From Leucobacter chromiireducens subsp. solipictus (GTDB taxonomy: Bacteria; Actinomycetota; Actinomycetes; Actinomycetales; Microbacteriaceae): a stretch of 64,000 nucleotides of DNA. The DNA lies in the NCBI RefSeq assembly GCF_016758195.1, contig NZ_QYAC01000005.1:124001-188000 (forward strand), in the 5' to 3' direction. Made by a program: the position numbers and the translations under genes. Of the stretch, positions 43,114-51,758 are shown one piece after another (the first letter of the stretch is position 1; each line of letters starts with the position of its first letter). Under the pieces are notes generated by a model. The model searched no databases, was not told the DNA's origin, and saw only the letters and a program-made list of their open reading frames with translations.

Positions 43114-44574
43114 CTATCGGAGCGCGCGCTGCGATTCCTCCGCCTCGGGAGCCGGGTCATTCGGGGCGAGATCGCCGCAGCCAATCGCCGCCTGCACCGC
43201 GAGCCAGCACTCGGCGGTGTCCTCCATCGACGATAGGTCGCGTCCGATGATCTTCTCGATCCGCGAGATCCGAGCGATGAGGGTCTGCCGGTGGACAAAG
43301 AGGCGCTCCGAGGCCCGCACCCAGCTGCGGTTCTCCTCCAGGAAGATGCGCAGCGTGTGCGTCAGCGAGGTGCCGCGCTGCTCGTCGTAGGTGCGCAGCG
43401 GCCCCAGGACCTGCCGGGCGATGCCGCGCAGCTGCTCCGGGTCGTTGGGGAGAAACAGCGAGGTCGCCTCTTGCTCGTCGAAGCGCATCACCCGACCGGA
43501 CTGGTGCGCGCGGATGAGCGCGCTGCGCGCCTGCCGGAGCGCGTTCGGGAGGGTGCTGAGCTCGGTGAAGGCCGCGCTGACCCCGATACCGGAGCGCGTG
43601 TCGGCGAGCGCGCCCAGCAGCGGTTCGATGGGGTCTGCGGCACTCATCAGGACGAGCACCTGCCCGTCCTTCAGCGTCGCGAGGGCGGGGATCCGGCTTG
43701 ATCCGAATGCCGCGTGGACCTGGTCGAGGGTGTCGCGCGTATCCGGGTGCTGGGCCACGGCGAGAAGATACGGCGGGTGGACCCCGTACGCTTCGACGAG
43801 GTGCTCTGAGGGGGCGGACGCGACCGATTCGTCGCACAGGTCCCCGAGGAGCAGCGATCCGTGCAGCCAGTCGCTGCGTCGCGCGGCGACCTTCACCGCG
43901 AGCGCGTTGTCGACGATCGCGGCGGCGTGTTGGAGGAGCGTGCGATCCACGGGCCCGGAGTGCGCGATCTGAAGTTCGGGCTCGCCGGGGGAGAGCAGCG
44001 GCGCCGCCCAGAGCCCCGCACCGAGCTGGCGGAAGGCCCCCGGCCCCGCGCCGCGCTCGTGCGGGTGCAGGCTCAGGTCGGCGCCGAGAATCCGGCCCAG
44101 CTCGTCGAGGAGCGCGTCGATCGCGTCGTCGACGTCGTGCTCGCCGAGGGCGGCGTACAACTGTTCGGTCTGCCGCACGCGGGCGGCGCGCTCCCGCTGC
44201 CCGGCCTCCGCGACGGTCATGGCGAGCGTCACGAACCGCACCTCGTACTCCGTTTGGAGCACGGGGAAGCCGATCCGGGCGGCGTGCGCGAGCGCCTCGG
44301 GGGTGAACGGGTACGCCGGCATCTCGGCGTCGATGGTGATCGCCGCGATTCCAGCGTCGTGCATGCCCGACAGGTACGCGCACTGTGCGGCGGTGCCCTC
44401 GGGCACGCCGATGCCCGTGGTCATGACGAGGGCGTGCTGACCGAGCCACAGCCAGGGCGCCGGCTGCTCGCAGACGTGGGCCCACTCAATGTGTCGGTCC
44501 TCCCCGATCCCGGGCGTCAGCGAGGTGGTGCCGACAGCGGCTAAATCGAGCAGCGACCTCACTGTGAAGGTCAT
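43114..44574 (-). CDS. PucR-family transcriptional regulator
   Basis: 486 residues. N-terminal PucR purine-catabolism-type domain (about 1-125; FTVRSLLDLAAVG...MTTGIGVPEG...AGIAAITIDAEM), a middle GGDEF-like linker, and a C-terminal PucR helix-turn-helix (about 405-465; SLTHTLRIFLEENRSWVRASERLFVHRQTLIARISRIEKIIGRDL). These regulators respond to small metabolites and often control amine or purine catabolism. It lies 28 bp after an amine oxidase gene and has its own TATGCT box six nt before the ATG (leaderless). Confidence 0.9.
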   Translation of the reverse strand: MTFTVRSLLDLAAVGTTSLTPGIGEDRHIEWAHVCEQPAPWLWLGQHALVMTTGIGVPEGTAAQCAYLSGMHDAGIAAITIDAEMPAYPFTPEALAHAARIGFPVLQTEYEVRFVTLAMTVAEAGQRERAARVRQTEQLYAALGEHDVDDAIDALLDELGRILGADLSLHPHERGAGPGAFRQLGAGLWAAPLLSPGEPELQIAHSGPVDRTLLQHAAAIVDNALAVKVAARRSDWLHGSLLLGDLCDESVASAPSEHLVEAYGVHPPYLLAVAQHPDTRDTLDQVHAAFGSSRIPALATLKDGQVLVLMSAADPIEPLLGALADTRSGIGVSAAFTELSTLPNALRQARSALIRAHQSGRVMRFDEQEATSLFLPNDPEQLRGIARQVLGPLRTYDEQRGTSLTHTLRIFLEENRSWVRASERLFVHRQTLIARISRIEKIIGRDLSSMEDTAECWLAVQAAIGCGDLAPNDPAPEAEESQRALR

Positions 44575-44580
44575 GGCTTC

Positions 44581-44586
44581 AGCATA
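44581..44586 (-). promoter_or_regulatory. -10 box (TATGCT) of a leaderless pucR transcript
   Basis: TATGCT six nt before ATG 44574, within the 28-bp gap to the amine oxidase gene. Confidence 0.5.
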
Positions 44587-44602
44587 CGCGTCCTGGGCAC
44601 GT

Positions 44603-45832
44603 TCAGCCCGCCACCGATCGACCGAGCGCCAGGGCGGCGCGGACGCCGGAGTCCACGGCCCCGGACAGGGACTGAGCGAGTCCCGTGTGCTCGCCCGCGA
44701 GGGCCACGCGTCCCGCGGCCTGCGCAAACGCGCTGGCATCCGCGGCCTCCCAGGCGAGCGAGGGCGCGGAGTAGGCGCCGCGCGCCCAGGGGTCGTCCTC
44801 CCACGTCGTGAGGAGCACGTCTCCGGCGATGTCGAGCTCGGGGCGCATCTCCCGCAGGGCCTGGACCCAGCCGTCCGGCCCCTGTGCGACGCCGAGCGCC
44901 TCGAGCGCAAACGGTCCGCCCGCGAAGGAGGAGAGCGCGTTGATGCGGTGCTCCCCGTCGACGCTGAGCGAGCGCCAGGACCACCAGGTGTGGTCGGGGT
45001 TCTGCAGGGCGATGTCGGCATCGACTCGGGCGAGGGGAACGCCGAGCTTCGCGGCGACGCCCATGAACCGGTGGTCGATCGCGCGCTGCTGCGCGTCGGG
45101 GAGCGCGAATCCGAGCGACAGTTCGCGCAACAGGGGGAGCGGCACCGCGATGACCGCGGCATCCGCGTCGATCCGGGTGCCGTCGTGGAGCGTGACCTGC
45201 ACGCCGGTGTCGGACTGGTCGACGGCGGTCACGGGGGATTCGAGCCGGACCCGATCCCCCAGGCGTCGTGCGAGTTCGATCGAGAGGGCCTGGTTGCCGC
45301 CCACGAAGCGGCCGCCGTCCTCGACGTACCCGTTGACCGTCGAGGACTCGTGCAGCAACACCGCCTCGGCGCTGACCCGCGTGGGATCCGCCGCCGCCGA
45401 GGTCGTGGTGCGCCGGTACACGGGATCGAGACGGTAGTCGGCCCCGAGCGCCGTCGCGAACGCGTGTTCGAGGGACACCTCGCGCTCGCCGTCGGCGAGC
45501 ATCTGCGCGAGCGTCTGACGCACGCGCTCGCTCGTCTGTTCGAGCTCCGCGAACGAGATCACCCGGCCGTTGACCGTGCGGCGGCCGTAGCGCACGTTGT
45601 GCGACATGATCGGCACACCGAGTTCTGCGGAGAGCCGCCGGATCGGGAACTCGGTCGGGAAGACGTACTCGCCGCCGCGCTCGGTGATCTCGCCGTTGCC
45701 GAGCCGCTCGGACCAGGTGCGGCCACCCACGCGGTCGCGTGCCTCAAGCACGGTGCAGTGGTGCCCGGCCTTGCCGAGTTCCCAGGCCGCGGTGAGTCCC
45801 GCGAGTCCGGCTCCGATGACAACAACGTCCAT
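44603..45832 (-). CDS. Flavin monoamine oxidase family protein (copy 1)
   Basis: 409 residues. FAD site VVVIGAGLAGLTAAWELGKAG (3-23) then EARDRVGGRTW, and C-terminal ALAGEHTGLAQSLSGAVDSGVRAAL complete the MAO/putrescine-oxidase fold. Such enzymes oxidise primary amines or polyamines to aldehydes, with ammonia and hydrogen peroxide. At 409 residues it is shorter than typical 450-residue enzymes but has both FAD ends. ATG 45832 has GGAGGAA. Paired with PucR and divergent from importer system 2, whose substrate it may oxidise. Confidence 0.88.
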   Translation of the reverse strand: MDVVVIGAGLAGLTAAWELGKAGHHCTVLEARDRVGGRTWSERLGNGEITERGGEYVFPTEFPIRRLSAELGVPIMSHNVRYGRRTVNGRVISFAELEQTSERVRQTLAQMLADGEREVSLEHAFATALGADYRLDPVYRRTTTSAAADPTRVSAEAVLLHESSTVNGYVEDGGRFVGGNQALSIELARRLGDRVRLESPVTAVDQSDTGVQVTLHDGTRIDADAAVIAVPLPLLRELSLGFALPDAQQRAIDHRFMGVAAKLGVPLARVDADIALQNPDHTWWSWRSLSVDGEHRINALSSFAGGPFALEALGVAQGPDGWVQALREMRPELDIAGDVLLTTWEDDPWARGAYSAPSLAWEAADASAFAQAAGRVALAGEHTGLAQSLSGAVDSGVRAALALGRSVAG

Positions 45833-46135
45833 GCGTGTTCCTCCTTGAACAGCCCGATCCAACGCTCCCATCGTAGATCGGCGCGCGAAATCCGGGCACC
45901 GAAACCGGGGCCGAGCGCGCGAAACCTTATGTTTGTACACCTCGCGGAGGGGCCGCCGTACAAAGCTATGAAACTTCCCGCTGGCGGTAACGAAGCGGTA
46001 ACACGGCCGGGTCAGGACACCGATTTCGCTGCTACCTTCGGGTCGTGCCGGGGTCCGAGACACCGCCCGATGCGGGATCGCGCCGGCACCGATCATGACC
46101 ATAGTGGACCACGATCACAACGAAGTGAGGAACCC
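45833..46135. promoter_or_regulatory. Divergent control region, amine oxidase / importer system 2
   Basis: This 303-bp gap holds an inverted repeat TTTGTAC (45932-45938) / GTACAAA (45958-45964) and, close by, a direct repeat GCGGTAAC at 45984-45991 and 45995-46002 (11 bp apart, one helical turn). Both lie where the divergent promoters should be. The PucR product is the obvious candidate binder. Confidence 0.5.
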
Positions 46136-47287
46136 ATGTCCAGTCTGAGAACCTTCTCGTCACGCCGCGGCGTGACCGCCCGGCGCGGCTTCGCGCTCGC
46201 CGCGGGCACCGCGGCGCTCGCGCTCGCGCTCGTCGGGTGCAGCGGTGGCGGTGGCGGCACCGCCGAGCCCGCGCCCGAGCGCGACCTCGGAACCCCGGTC
46301 GCCGGTGAGATCAAGGCCGGCGCGCTCGACGGCGTCACGCTGACGTTCGCTGGATCCGGCGGCGTGTTCCAGGATGGCCAGAAGGCCGCGCTCTGGGATC
46401 CCTTCGCGGAGGCCTCCGGTGCCACCTTTAACCAGGACGCCTTCGACGCCGGCAAGCTGAAGGCCATGGTCGATAGCGGGAACGTCAGCTGGGACATCGT
46501 GAACACCACCCAGTTCGACACGGCCCGCGGCTGCGGCACCCTGTTCGAGAAGTATGACTACTCGCAGATCGACGTCTCGAAGATCCCCGAGGGCACGATC
46601 ACCGATGAGTGCATGGTGCCGCAGATCCTGTACGGCCTGGTTGTGGCGTACAACACCGAGGCGTTCGGCGATAACCCGCCGACGAGCGCCGCCGACTTCT
46701 TCGACACCGAGAAGTTCCCCGGCAAGCGCACGGTGAGCCAGTCCACCTACGTGGATCCGCAGACCGTCGAGTTCGCGCTCACCGCGCAGGGCAAGGACCT
46801 GAAGAACCTGAAGCCCGAGGACATCGAGGGCGCGTTCGACATGTACAAGGATCTCGGCAACGACGTGATCGGCTGGACGACCGGTGCCGCCGCTCAGCAG
46901 CAGCTCGAGTCCGGGGAAGCCGTGATGGGCCTCGTCTGGTCGGGCCGCGGCTACGGTGCCGCGCAGGCGGGCGCTCCGATCGCCCCGATGTGGGATCAGT
47001 GGATGATCATGGTCGACTCGAACGGCATCCCCAAGGGCGTGAAAGACAAGCAGGCAGCGTTCGCCGCGGTGAACTTCTCGCTGGGCGCTGAGCAGCAGGC
47101 CAAGATGACCGAGGAGACCTCCTACGGCGGCGTCAATATCGATGCGAAGCCGGACATGGACGAGCAGCTCACCACGTGGATGACCACGGAGCACCTCGAC
47201 ACGGGCATCGCCCCGAACGTCGACTTCTGGGTCGAGAACTACGACGCACTCGCGGCAGCGTGGGCTGGCTGGGCGACCGGTAACTGA
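46136..47287 (+). CDS. Polyamine-type ABC importer binding lipoprotein (PotD-like), system 2
   Basis: 383 residues; ATG 46136 follows GTGAGGAA. A twin-arginine-like start (RRGVTARRGFA) leads into a lipobox LVGC (C35). The mature protein is a PotD/PotF-type binding fold: LTFAGSGGVFQDGQKAALWDPFAEASGATF, WDIVNTTQFDTARGCG, FFDTEKFPGKRTV and LVWSGRGYGAAQAGA. First gene of the rightward order D-B-C-A. It is a close relative of the system 3 binding protein. Confidence 0.9.
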   Translation: MSSLRTFSSRRGVTARRGFALAAGTAALALALVGCSGGGGGTAEPAPERDLGTPVAGEIKAGALDGVTLTFAGSGGVFQDGQKAALWDPFAEASGATFNQDAFDAGKLKAMVDSGNVSWDIVNTTQFDTARGCGTLFEKYDYSQIDVSKIPEGTITDECMVPQILYGLVVAYNTEAFGDNPPTSAADFFDTEKFPGKRTVSQSTYVDPQTVEFALTAQGKDLKNLKPEDIEGAFDMYKDLGNDVIGWTTGAAAQQQLESGEAVMGLVWSGRGYGAAQAGAPIAPMWDQWMIMVDSNGIPKGVKDKQAAFAAVNFSLGAEQQAKMTEETSYGGVNIDAKPDMDEQLTTWMTTEHLDTGIAPNVDFWVENYDALAAAWAGWATGN

Positions 47288-47292
47288 TCGTC

Positions 47293-48210
47293 ATGACCGA
47301 ATTCACCGTCACCGAGGGCGACGCGTCGACGCGCGCGATCGCCCTCGGTGCGGACCCCGGGGCCGCGAAGAAGCGAGGGCCGAAGAACTGGCGCCCGCTC
47401 CTGCTCCTGATCCCGGCGTTCGTCATCGTTTCCCTGTTTTTCCTCGCACCGCTCATCGACGTGTTGATTCGTTCGGTGACGGACCCGCAGCCCGGCATGC
47501 AGAATTACGTCTGGCTGTTCACGACCGAGGCGAATCTCACGGTGGTGCTGCGGACCTTCGGGACCGCGATCATTGTCACGATCGTCTGCCTCCTGCTCGC
47601 CTATCCGTACGCGTATCTCATGACGATCGTCTCCGATCGCACGCGCAACATGATGCAGCTGTTCATCATGATGCCGCTGTGGACCTCGATTCTGGTCCGC
47701 ACCCTTGCCTGGATGGTGCTCTTGCAGGACACCGGCCCGATCAACGGCATTCTTGCCGCGTGGTTCGGGATCGGACCGATCCCCCTCATCCGCACTACCT
47801 TCGGCGTCGCGCTCGGGATGAGCCAGGTGCTGCTGCCGTTCATGGTGTTGCCGCTGTACTCGTCGATGTCGAAGATCGATAAGCGTCTGCTGCCGGCGGC
47901 CTCGAACCTCGGCGCGAACCCGGTGACCGCCTTCTTCACGGTGTATCTGCCGCTGTCGAAGCCCGGCATCTTCTCGGGCGGCGTGACCGTGTTCATCCTC
48001 GGTCTCGGGTTCTACATCATCCCCGCGTTGCTCGGCTCGTCGAAGGAGATCATGATCTCCGCGATGATCCAGCAGCAGATCAGCGTCTTCCTCATGTGGG
48101 GCCAGGGCACCGCGCTCGGCATCTTCTTGCTGGTGTGTACGATCCTGATCCTGGTGGTCGTATCGCGGCTCAATAAGGGCGGCAGCCTGTTCCCGGGGGT
48201 GAATCGCTGA
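47293..48210 (+). CDS. Polyamine-type ABC importer permease (PotB-like), system 2
   Basis: 305 residues, six membrane helices, 5 bp after the binding-protein gene. LLAYPYAYLMTIVSDRTRNMMQLFIMMPLWTSILVRTLAW and the coupling motif LLPAASNLGANPVTAFFTVYLPLSKPG are typical of PotB. The next gene overlaps its stop (TGATG). Confidence 0.92.
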   Translation: MTEFTVTEGDASTRAIALGADPGAAKKRGPKNWRPLLLLIPAFVIVSLFFLAPLIDVLIRSVTDPQPGMQNYVWLFTTEANLTVVLRTFGTAIIVTIVCLLLAYPYAYLMTIVSDRTRNMMQLFIMMPLWTSILVRTLAWMVLLQDTGPINGILAAWFGIGPIPLIRTTFGVALGMSQVLLPFMVLPLYSSMSKIDKRLLPAASNLGANPVTAFFTVYLPLSKPGIFSGGVTVFILGLGFYIIPALLGSSKEIMISAMIQQQISVFLMWGQGTALGIFLLVCTILILVVVSRLNKGGSLFPGVNR

Positions 48211-48995
48211 TGACGTTCAAGCGTGTACTCGGCGTCTTCGCCGTGCTGATCGTGCTGTGGCTGATCCTGCCCACGCTCGTGATTGTCCCGATGTCATTCA
48301 ACGAGGCACCCTCGTTCAACTTCCCGCCCAAGGGCTTCTCGCTGCGCTGGTACGAGAACTTCTTCACGGACGCGACCTGGATGAAGGCGCTGTTCTCGTC
48401 GCTGCAGGTGGCCGTGTTGACGATGCTCGTCGCGACCGCCGTGGGCGTGCTCGCGGCCCTCGGCCTCTCGAAGGTGAAGTTTCGGGGCAAGGGGCTCCTG
48501 GAAGGCTACTTCCTGCTTCCGCTCATCGTCCCCGGCATCGTGCTCGCAGTGGGTCTGTACTCGCTGTTCCTGCGGATGAACCTGCTGGGCACCCTGCCCG
48601 GCTTCATCCTGGCGCACACGATCGTCGCCATGCCGCTCGTCATCACGAACGTGATGGCGTCGCTGCAGGGTTTGGACCCGCGGCTCGAACAGGCCTCCGC
48701 ATCGCTGGGCGCTGGCCGGGTCCGCACCTTCTTCAGCATCACCCTGCCGCTCATCGCGCCGGGCGTGACCGCGGGAGCCCTGTTCGCGTTTGTTACCTCG
48801 TTCGACGAGGTGATCCTGTCGCTGTTCATCCAGAGTCCTTCACTGCAGACCCTGCCGGTGAAGATCTTCAACAGCGTCACCCAGACCAATGACCCCACGG
48901 TGGCGGCCGTCGCGGTGATCACGATGCTGACCTCGGTCGTCGTGATGCTGATCGCCCAGTTCGCCACGCGGAAGAGAAAGCGACCGGTAGCGTGA
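48210..48995 (+). CDS. Polyamine-type ABC importer permease (PotC-like), system 2
   Basis: 261 residues, six helices, ATG overlapping the potB-type stop. EAA motif LEQASASLGAGRVRTFFSITLPLIAPG and FAFVTSFDEVILSLFIQSPSLQTLPVKI identify a PotC-type subunit. Its own stop overlaps the ATPase start (GTGA). Confidence 0.92.
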   Translation: MTFKRVLGVFAVLIVLWLILPTLVIVPMSFNEAPSFNFPPKGFSLRWYENFFTDATWMKALFSSLQVAVLTMLVATAVGVLAALGLSKVKFRGKGLLEGYFLLPLIVPGIVLAVGLYSLFLRMNLLGTLPGFILAHTIVAMPLVITNVMASLQGLDPRLEQASASLGAGRVRTFFSITLPLIAPGVTAGALFAFVTSFDEVILSLFIQSPSLQTLPVKIFNSVTQTNDPTVAAVAVITMLTSVVVMLIAQFATRKRKRPVA

Positions 48996-50182
48996 ACGCT
49001 ATGACTCACAACGACATCCCCGTGCCCGCCGGGCACGAGCAGGAGCTGCGCTCTGAGGGCCTGAACACGCAGGCGATCCACGCGATCGGCGACGCGGGCA
49101 TCAGCCTGAATCAGGTCACGAAGCGCTACGGCGACAAAGCCGTGGTTGACGAGATCGACCTGGTGATCGAACCGGGCGAGTTCATGACCTTCCTCGGCCC
49201 TTCGGGCTCGGGGAAGACCACGACGCTCAACATGATCGCTGGCTTCACCTCGGTCACCGAGGGCATGCTGCACATCTACGGCAAGCCCGTGGCGAAGCTG
49301 CCGCCGCACAAGCGCGACATCGGCATGGTGTTCCAGAACTATGCGCTGTTCCCGCACAAGACGGTCGCGGAGAACATCGCCTACCCGCTGCAGCGCCGCA
49401 AGCTCAGCAAGGCGGAGCAGCAGCAGAAGGTTGCCACCGCGCTCGAGATGGTGCGGATGGGCGAGTACGGCGATCGCTTCCCGTCGGAGCTCTCGGGCGG
49501 CCAGCAGCAGCGCGTCGCCCTCGCCCGGGCGCTCGTCTACGAGCCCCGCGTGCTGCTCATGGACGAGCCGCTGGGCGCGCTCGACAAGAAGCTGCGCGAG
49601 TGGCTGCAGACCGAGATCAAGCGGATCCACCGCGAGGTCGGCTCGACGTTCGTGTACGTCACGCACGATCAGGAAGAAGCGCTGTCGATGTCGGACCGCA
49701 TCGCGGTCTTCAACAACGGGCGCATCGAGCAGGTCGGCACGGCGGAGGACCTCTACGAGGCACCGCAGACCCTGTTCGTGGGCCGCTTCCTCGGGGAGTC
49801 CACCGTGCTGCTCGGAAAGGGCACGACCGACGGCGACCGCCGCACCGCGATCGATGTGGCCGGGCACCGCGTGGTGGCCGATGGCCTGAGTAGCCACGAG
49901 GATCTCGCGATCCTGATCCGGCCAGAGAACCTGCGTCTCGAGCCCGCTGGCACCGCGCCGTCCGAGTCGCAGAACGCGATCCCGGTCACGATCCTGGACG
50001 TCACCTACCTGGGGGCCTCCCGCCGCTACACCGTGCGCCTGCCGGACGGCAGCGAGGGCGCCGTGCGCCTGGGCCAGGAAGCGCGCATCCACAATCGGGG
50101 CGACGAGGTCGCGATGATGTGGGACATCGCATCGGGCGTGCTGCTCGTGGACACCGGCGAGGCCGGGGAGTCCGCAACGTAA
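48992..50182 (+). CDS. Polyamine-type ABC importer ATPase (PotA-like), system 2
   Basis: 396 residues. An unusual acidic N-terminal extension of about 36 residues precedes the ATPase: Walker [11 protein letters not shown] (K75), Q-loop FQNYALFPH, Tyr131 in ENIAYPL, signature LSGGQ (167-171), Walker B LLMDEP (D191, E192), VTHDQEE, and a C-terminal TOBE domain (RPENLRLEP...VTYLGASRRYTVRL). It powers import through the two permeases. Because the system 1 ATPase is interrupted, this one could also serve that importer. Confidence 0.95.
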   Translation: MNAMTHNDIPVPAGHEQELRSEGLNTQAIHAIGDAGISLNQVTKRYGDKAVVDEIDLVIEPGEFMTFLGPSGSGKTTTLNMIAGFTSVTEGMLHIYGKPVAKLPPHKRDIGMVFQNYALFPHKTVAENIAYPLQRRKLSKAEQQQKVATALEMVRMGEYGDRFPSELSGGQQQRVALARALVYEPRVLLMDEPLGALDKKLREWLQTEIKRIHREVGSTFVYVTHDQEEALSMSDRIAVFNNGRIEQVGTAEDLYEAPQTLFVGRFLGESTVLLGKGTTDGDRRTAIDVAGHRVVADGLSSHEDLAILIRPENLRLEPAGTAPSESQNAIPVTILDVTYLGASRRYTVRLPDGSEGAVRLGQEARIHNRGDEVAMMWDIASGVLLVDTGEAGESAT

Positions 50183-50194
50183 CACGCGCACACA

Positions 50195-50240
50195 CGCCAG
50201 GGGCGGTGCCGGATCACGCGATCCGGCACCGCCCCTGGCG
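50195..50240. terminator. Strong bidirectional terminator hairpin
   Basis: A 21-bp perfect stem (50195-50215 with 50220-50240) around ACGC, followed by TTT on the plus strand, midway between the convergent ATPase and MFS genes. Confidence 0.85.
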
Positions 50241-50253
50241 TTTGGTGGTGCGG

Positions 50254-51660
50254 CTACGCGTCGATGTCGACGTGTTTCGTTTCGGGCGTGAGGATCAGCG
50301 CGACGAGGGTGAGTACGGCCGCCCCCGTGAGGTAGAGCCCCACATAGACGGGGCTGCCCTCGGCCAGCCCCCACAGCCACACCGCGATGATGGGTGCGAG
50401 GGCGGCACCGAGGATCGAGGACACGTTGTAGGCGATCGCCGAACCCGTGTAGCGCACGTTGGTGGGGAACATCTCTGGCAGGAACGCACCCATCGGCCCA
50501 AAGGTGAGGCCCATCAGGGTAAAGCCGAGCGCGAGGAAGAACATCACGAGCGCGGTTCCGCCGCCGAGCAGCGGCACAAAGGTGAAGCCGAACGCCGCGA
50601 TCGCGGCGGTGACCCAGATGAGCGTGCGGCGACGTCCGAAGCGATCCGCCAGCGGGCCGGACACGAGCGTGAAGATGCCGAAGAAGACGACGCCGAACAC
50701 GAGCATCAGGATGAAGTCGTTGTACGCGTAGCCGAGGCCGGGAACGTACGCGCTGGCATCGAAGTCGGTGCCCGCCGCCGCCGCGGCCTGCTCGGCTGCG
50801 GTGAGGCCGGGCCGAGTGCCGAAGGTCAGGGTAAACGAGGTCATCAGGTAGAAGAGCACATACGTGGCGAGCATCGCGAAGGTGCCGAGGACCAGCGCCT
50901 TCCAGTGATCGCGGAAGGCAACGGCCACGGGGAGGCGCGTGACCTGGCCAGCCTCTTTCGTGCGTTCGAAGGCGTTGGACTCGACGAGTTTCAGGCGAAC
51001 CCAGAGGCCCACGATCACCATGACCGCGGAGAACAGGAACGGAATGCGCCAGCCCCAGCTCAGAAACGCCTCCGACGCGATCCCCGGCCGTGCCGGATCG
51101 GCGAGCGCGTTGTTGATCACGAAGAACAGCATGTTCGCGATGATGAAGCCGAGCGGCGCTCCGAGCTGCGGGAATGTGCCGTACCAGGCGCGCTTGCCCT
51201 CGGGTGCGTTCTCTGTGGCGACGAGCGCGGCACCGGACCACTCTCCGCCGATCGCGAAGCCCTGCACCAGGCGCATGAGGAGCAGGAGCACGGCGGCCCA
51301 CGCGCCGACCTGCGCGTGGGTGGGCAGCACGCCGATCAGGAACGTCGCGATGCCCATGGTGAGCAGGGAAGCCACGAGCGTCGTCTTCCGGCCCAGCCGG
51401 TCGCCCAGATGGCCGAAGAACACGGCGCCGATGGGGCGCGCGAGCATCGCGGCGCCGAACGTCGCAAATGACGCGAGGAGCGCGGTCGTCTCATTCCCGG
51501 TCGGGAAGAACAGGTGCGGGAAGACGAGAACCGCCGCCGTGGCGTAGACGTAGAAGTCGTAGAACTCGATCGTGGTGCCGATGAGGCTCGCAAGAATAAC
51601 CCGCGAGCGGGAGTTTCTCGGAGCGGAGGGGGTGGTGTGCGGTGCTGCTGTGGTGCTCAA
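50254..51660 (-). CDS. MFS metabolite:H+ symporter (MHS family)
   Basis: 468 residues, twelve membrane helices. MHS-type markers: GTTIEFYDFYVYATAAVLVFPHLFF in helix 1, RPIGAVFFGHLGDRLGRKTTL (the MFS signature loop), RLVQGFAIGGEWSGAALVATENAP, and FLPEMFPTNVRYTGSAIAYN. Relatives carry organic acids, betaines or proline/shikimate with protons. The start is probably TTG 51660, which begins directly before the conserved segment; no ATG or GTG fits. Substrate unknown; within an amine island it may carry a carboxylate product. Confidence 0.87.
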   Translation of the reverse strand: MSTTAAPHTTPSAPRNSRSRVILASLIGTTIEFYDFYVYATAAVLVFPHLFFPTGNETTALLASFATFGAAMLARPIGAVFFGHLGDRLGRKTTLVASLLTMGIATFLIGVLPTHAQVGAWAAVLLLLMRLVQGFAIGGEWSGAALVATENAPEGKRAWYGTFPQLGAPLGFIIANMLFFVINNALADPARPGIASEAFLSWGWRIPFLFSAVMVIVGLWVRLKLVESNAFERTKEAGQVTRLPVAVAFRDHWKALVLGTFAMLATYVLFYLMTSFTLTFGTRPGLTAAEQAAAAAGTDFDASAYVPGLGYAYNDFILMLVFGVVFFGIFTLVSGPLADRFGRRRTLIWVTAAIAAFGFTFVPLLGGGTALVMFFLALGFTLMGLTFGPMGAFLPEMFPTNVRYTGSAIAYNVSSILGAALAPIIAVWLWGLAEGSPVYVGLYLTGAAVLTLVALILTPETKHVDIDA

Positions 51661-51758
51661 GATCGGCTTTCGTGTGGGGTGAAGCGCGGACCCCGCAACG
51701 CCGATGTGGTGAGATGGCTCGCGCCAGTGAACTCGGGCTCTTCGTGGGAGCCTGTGCT

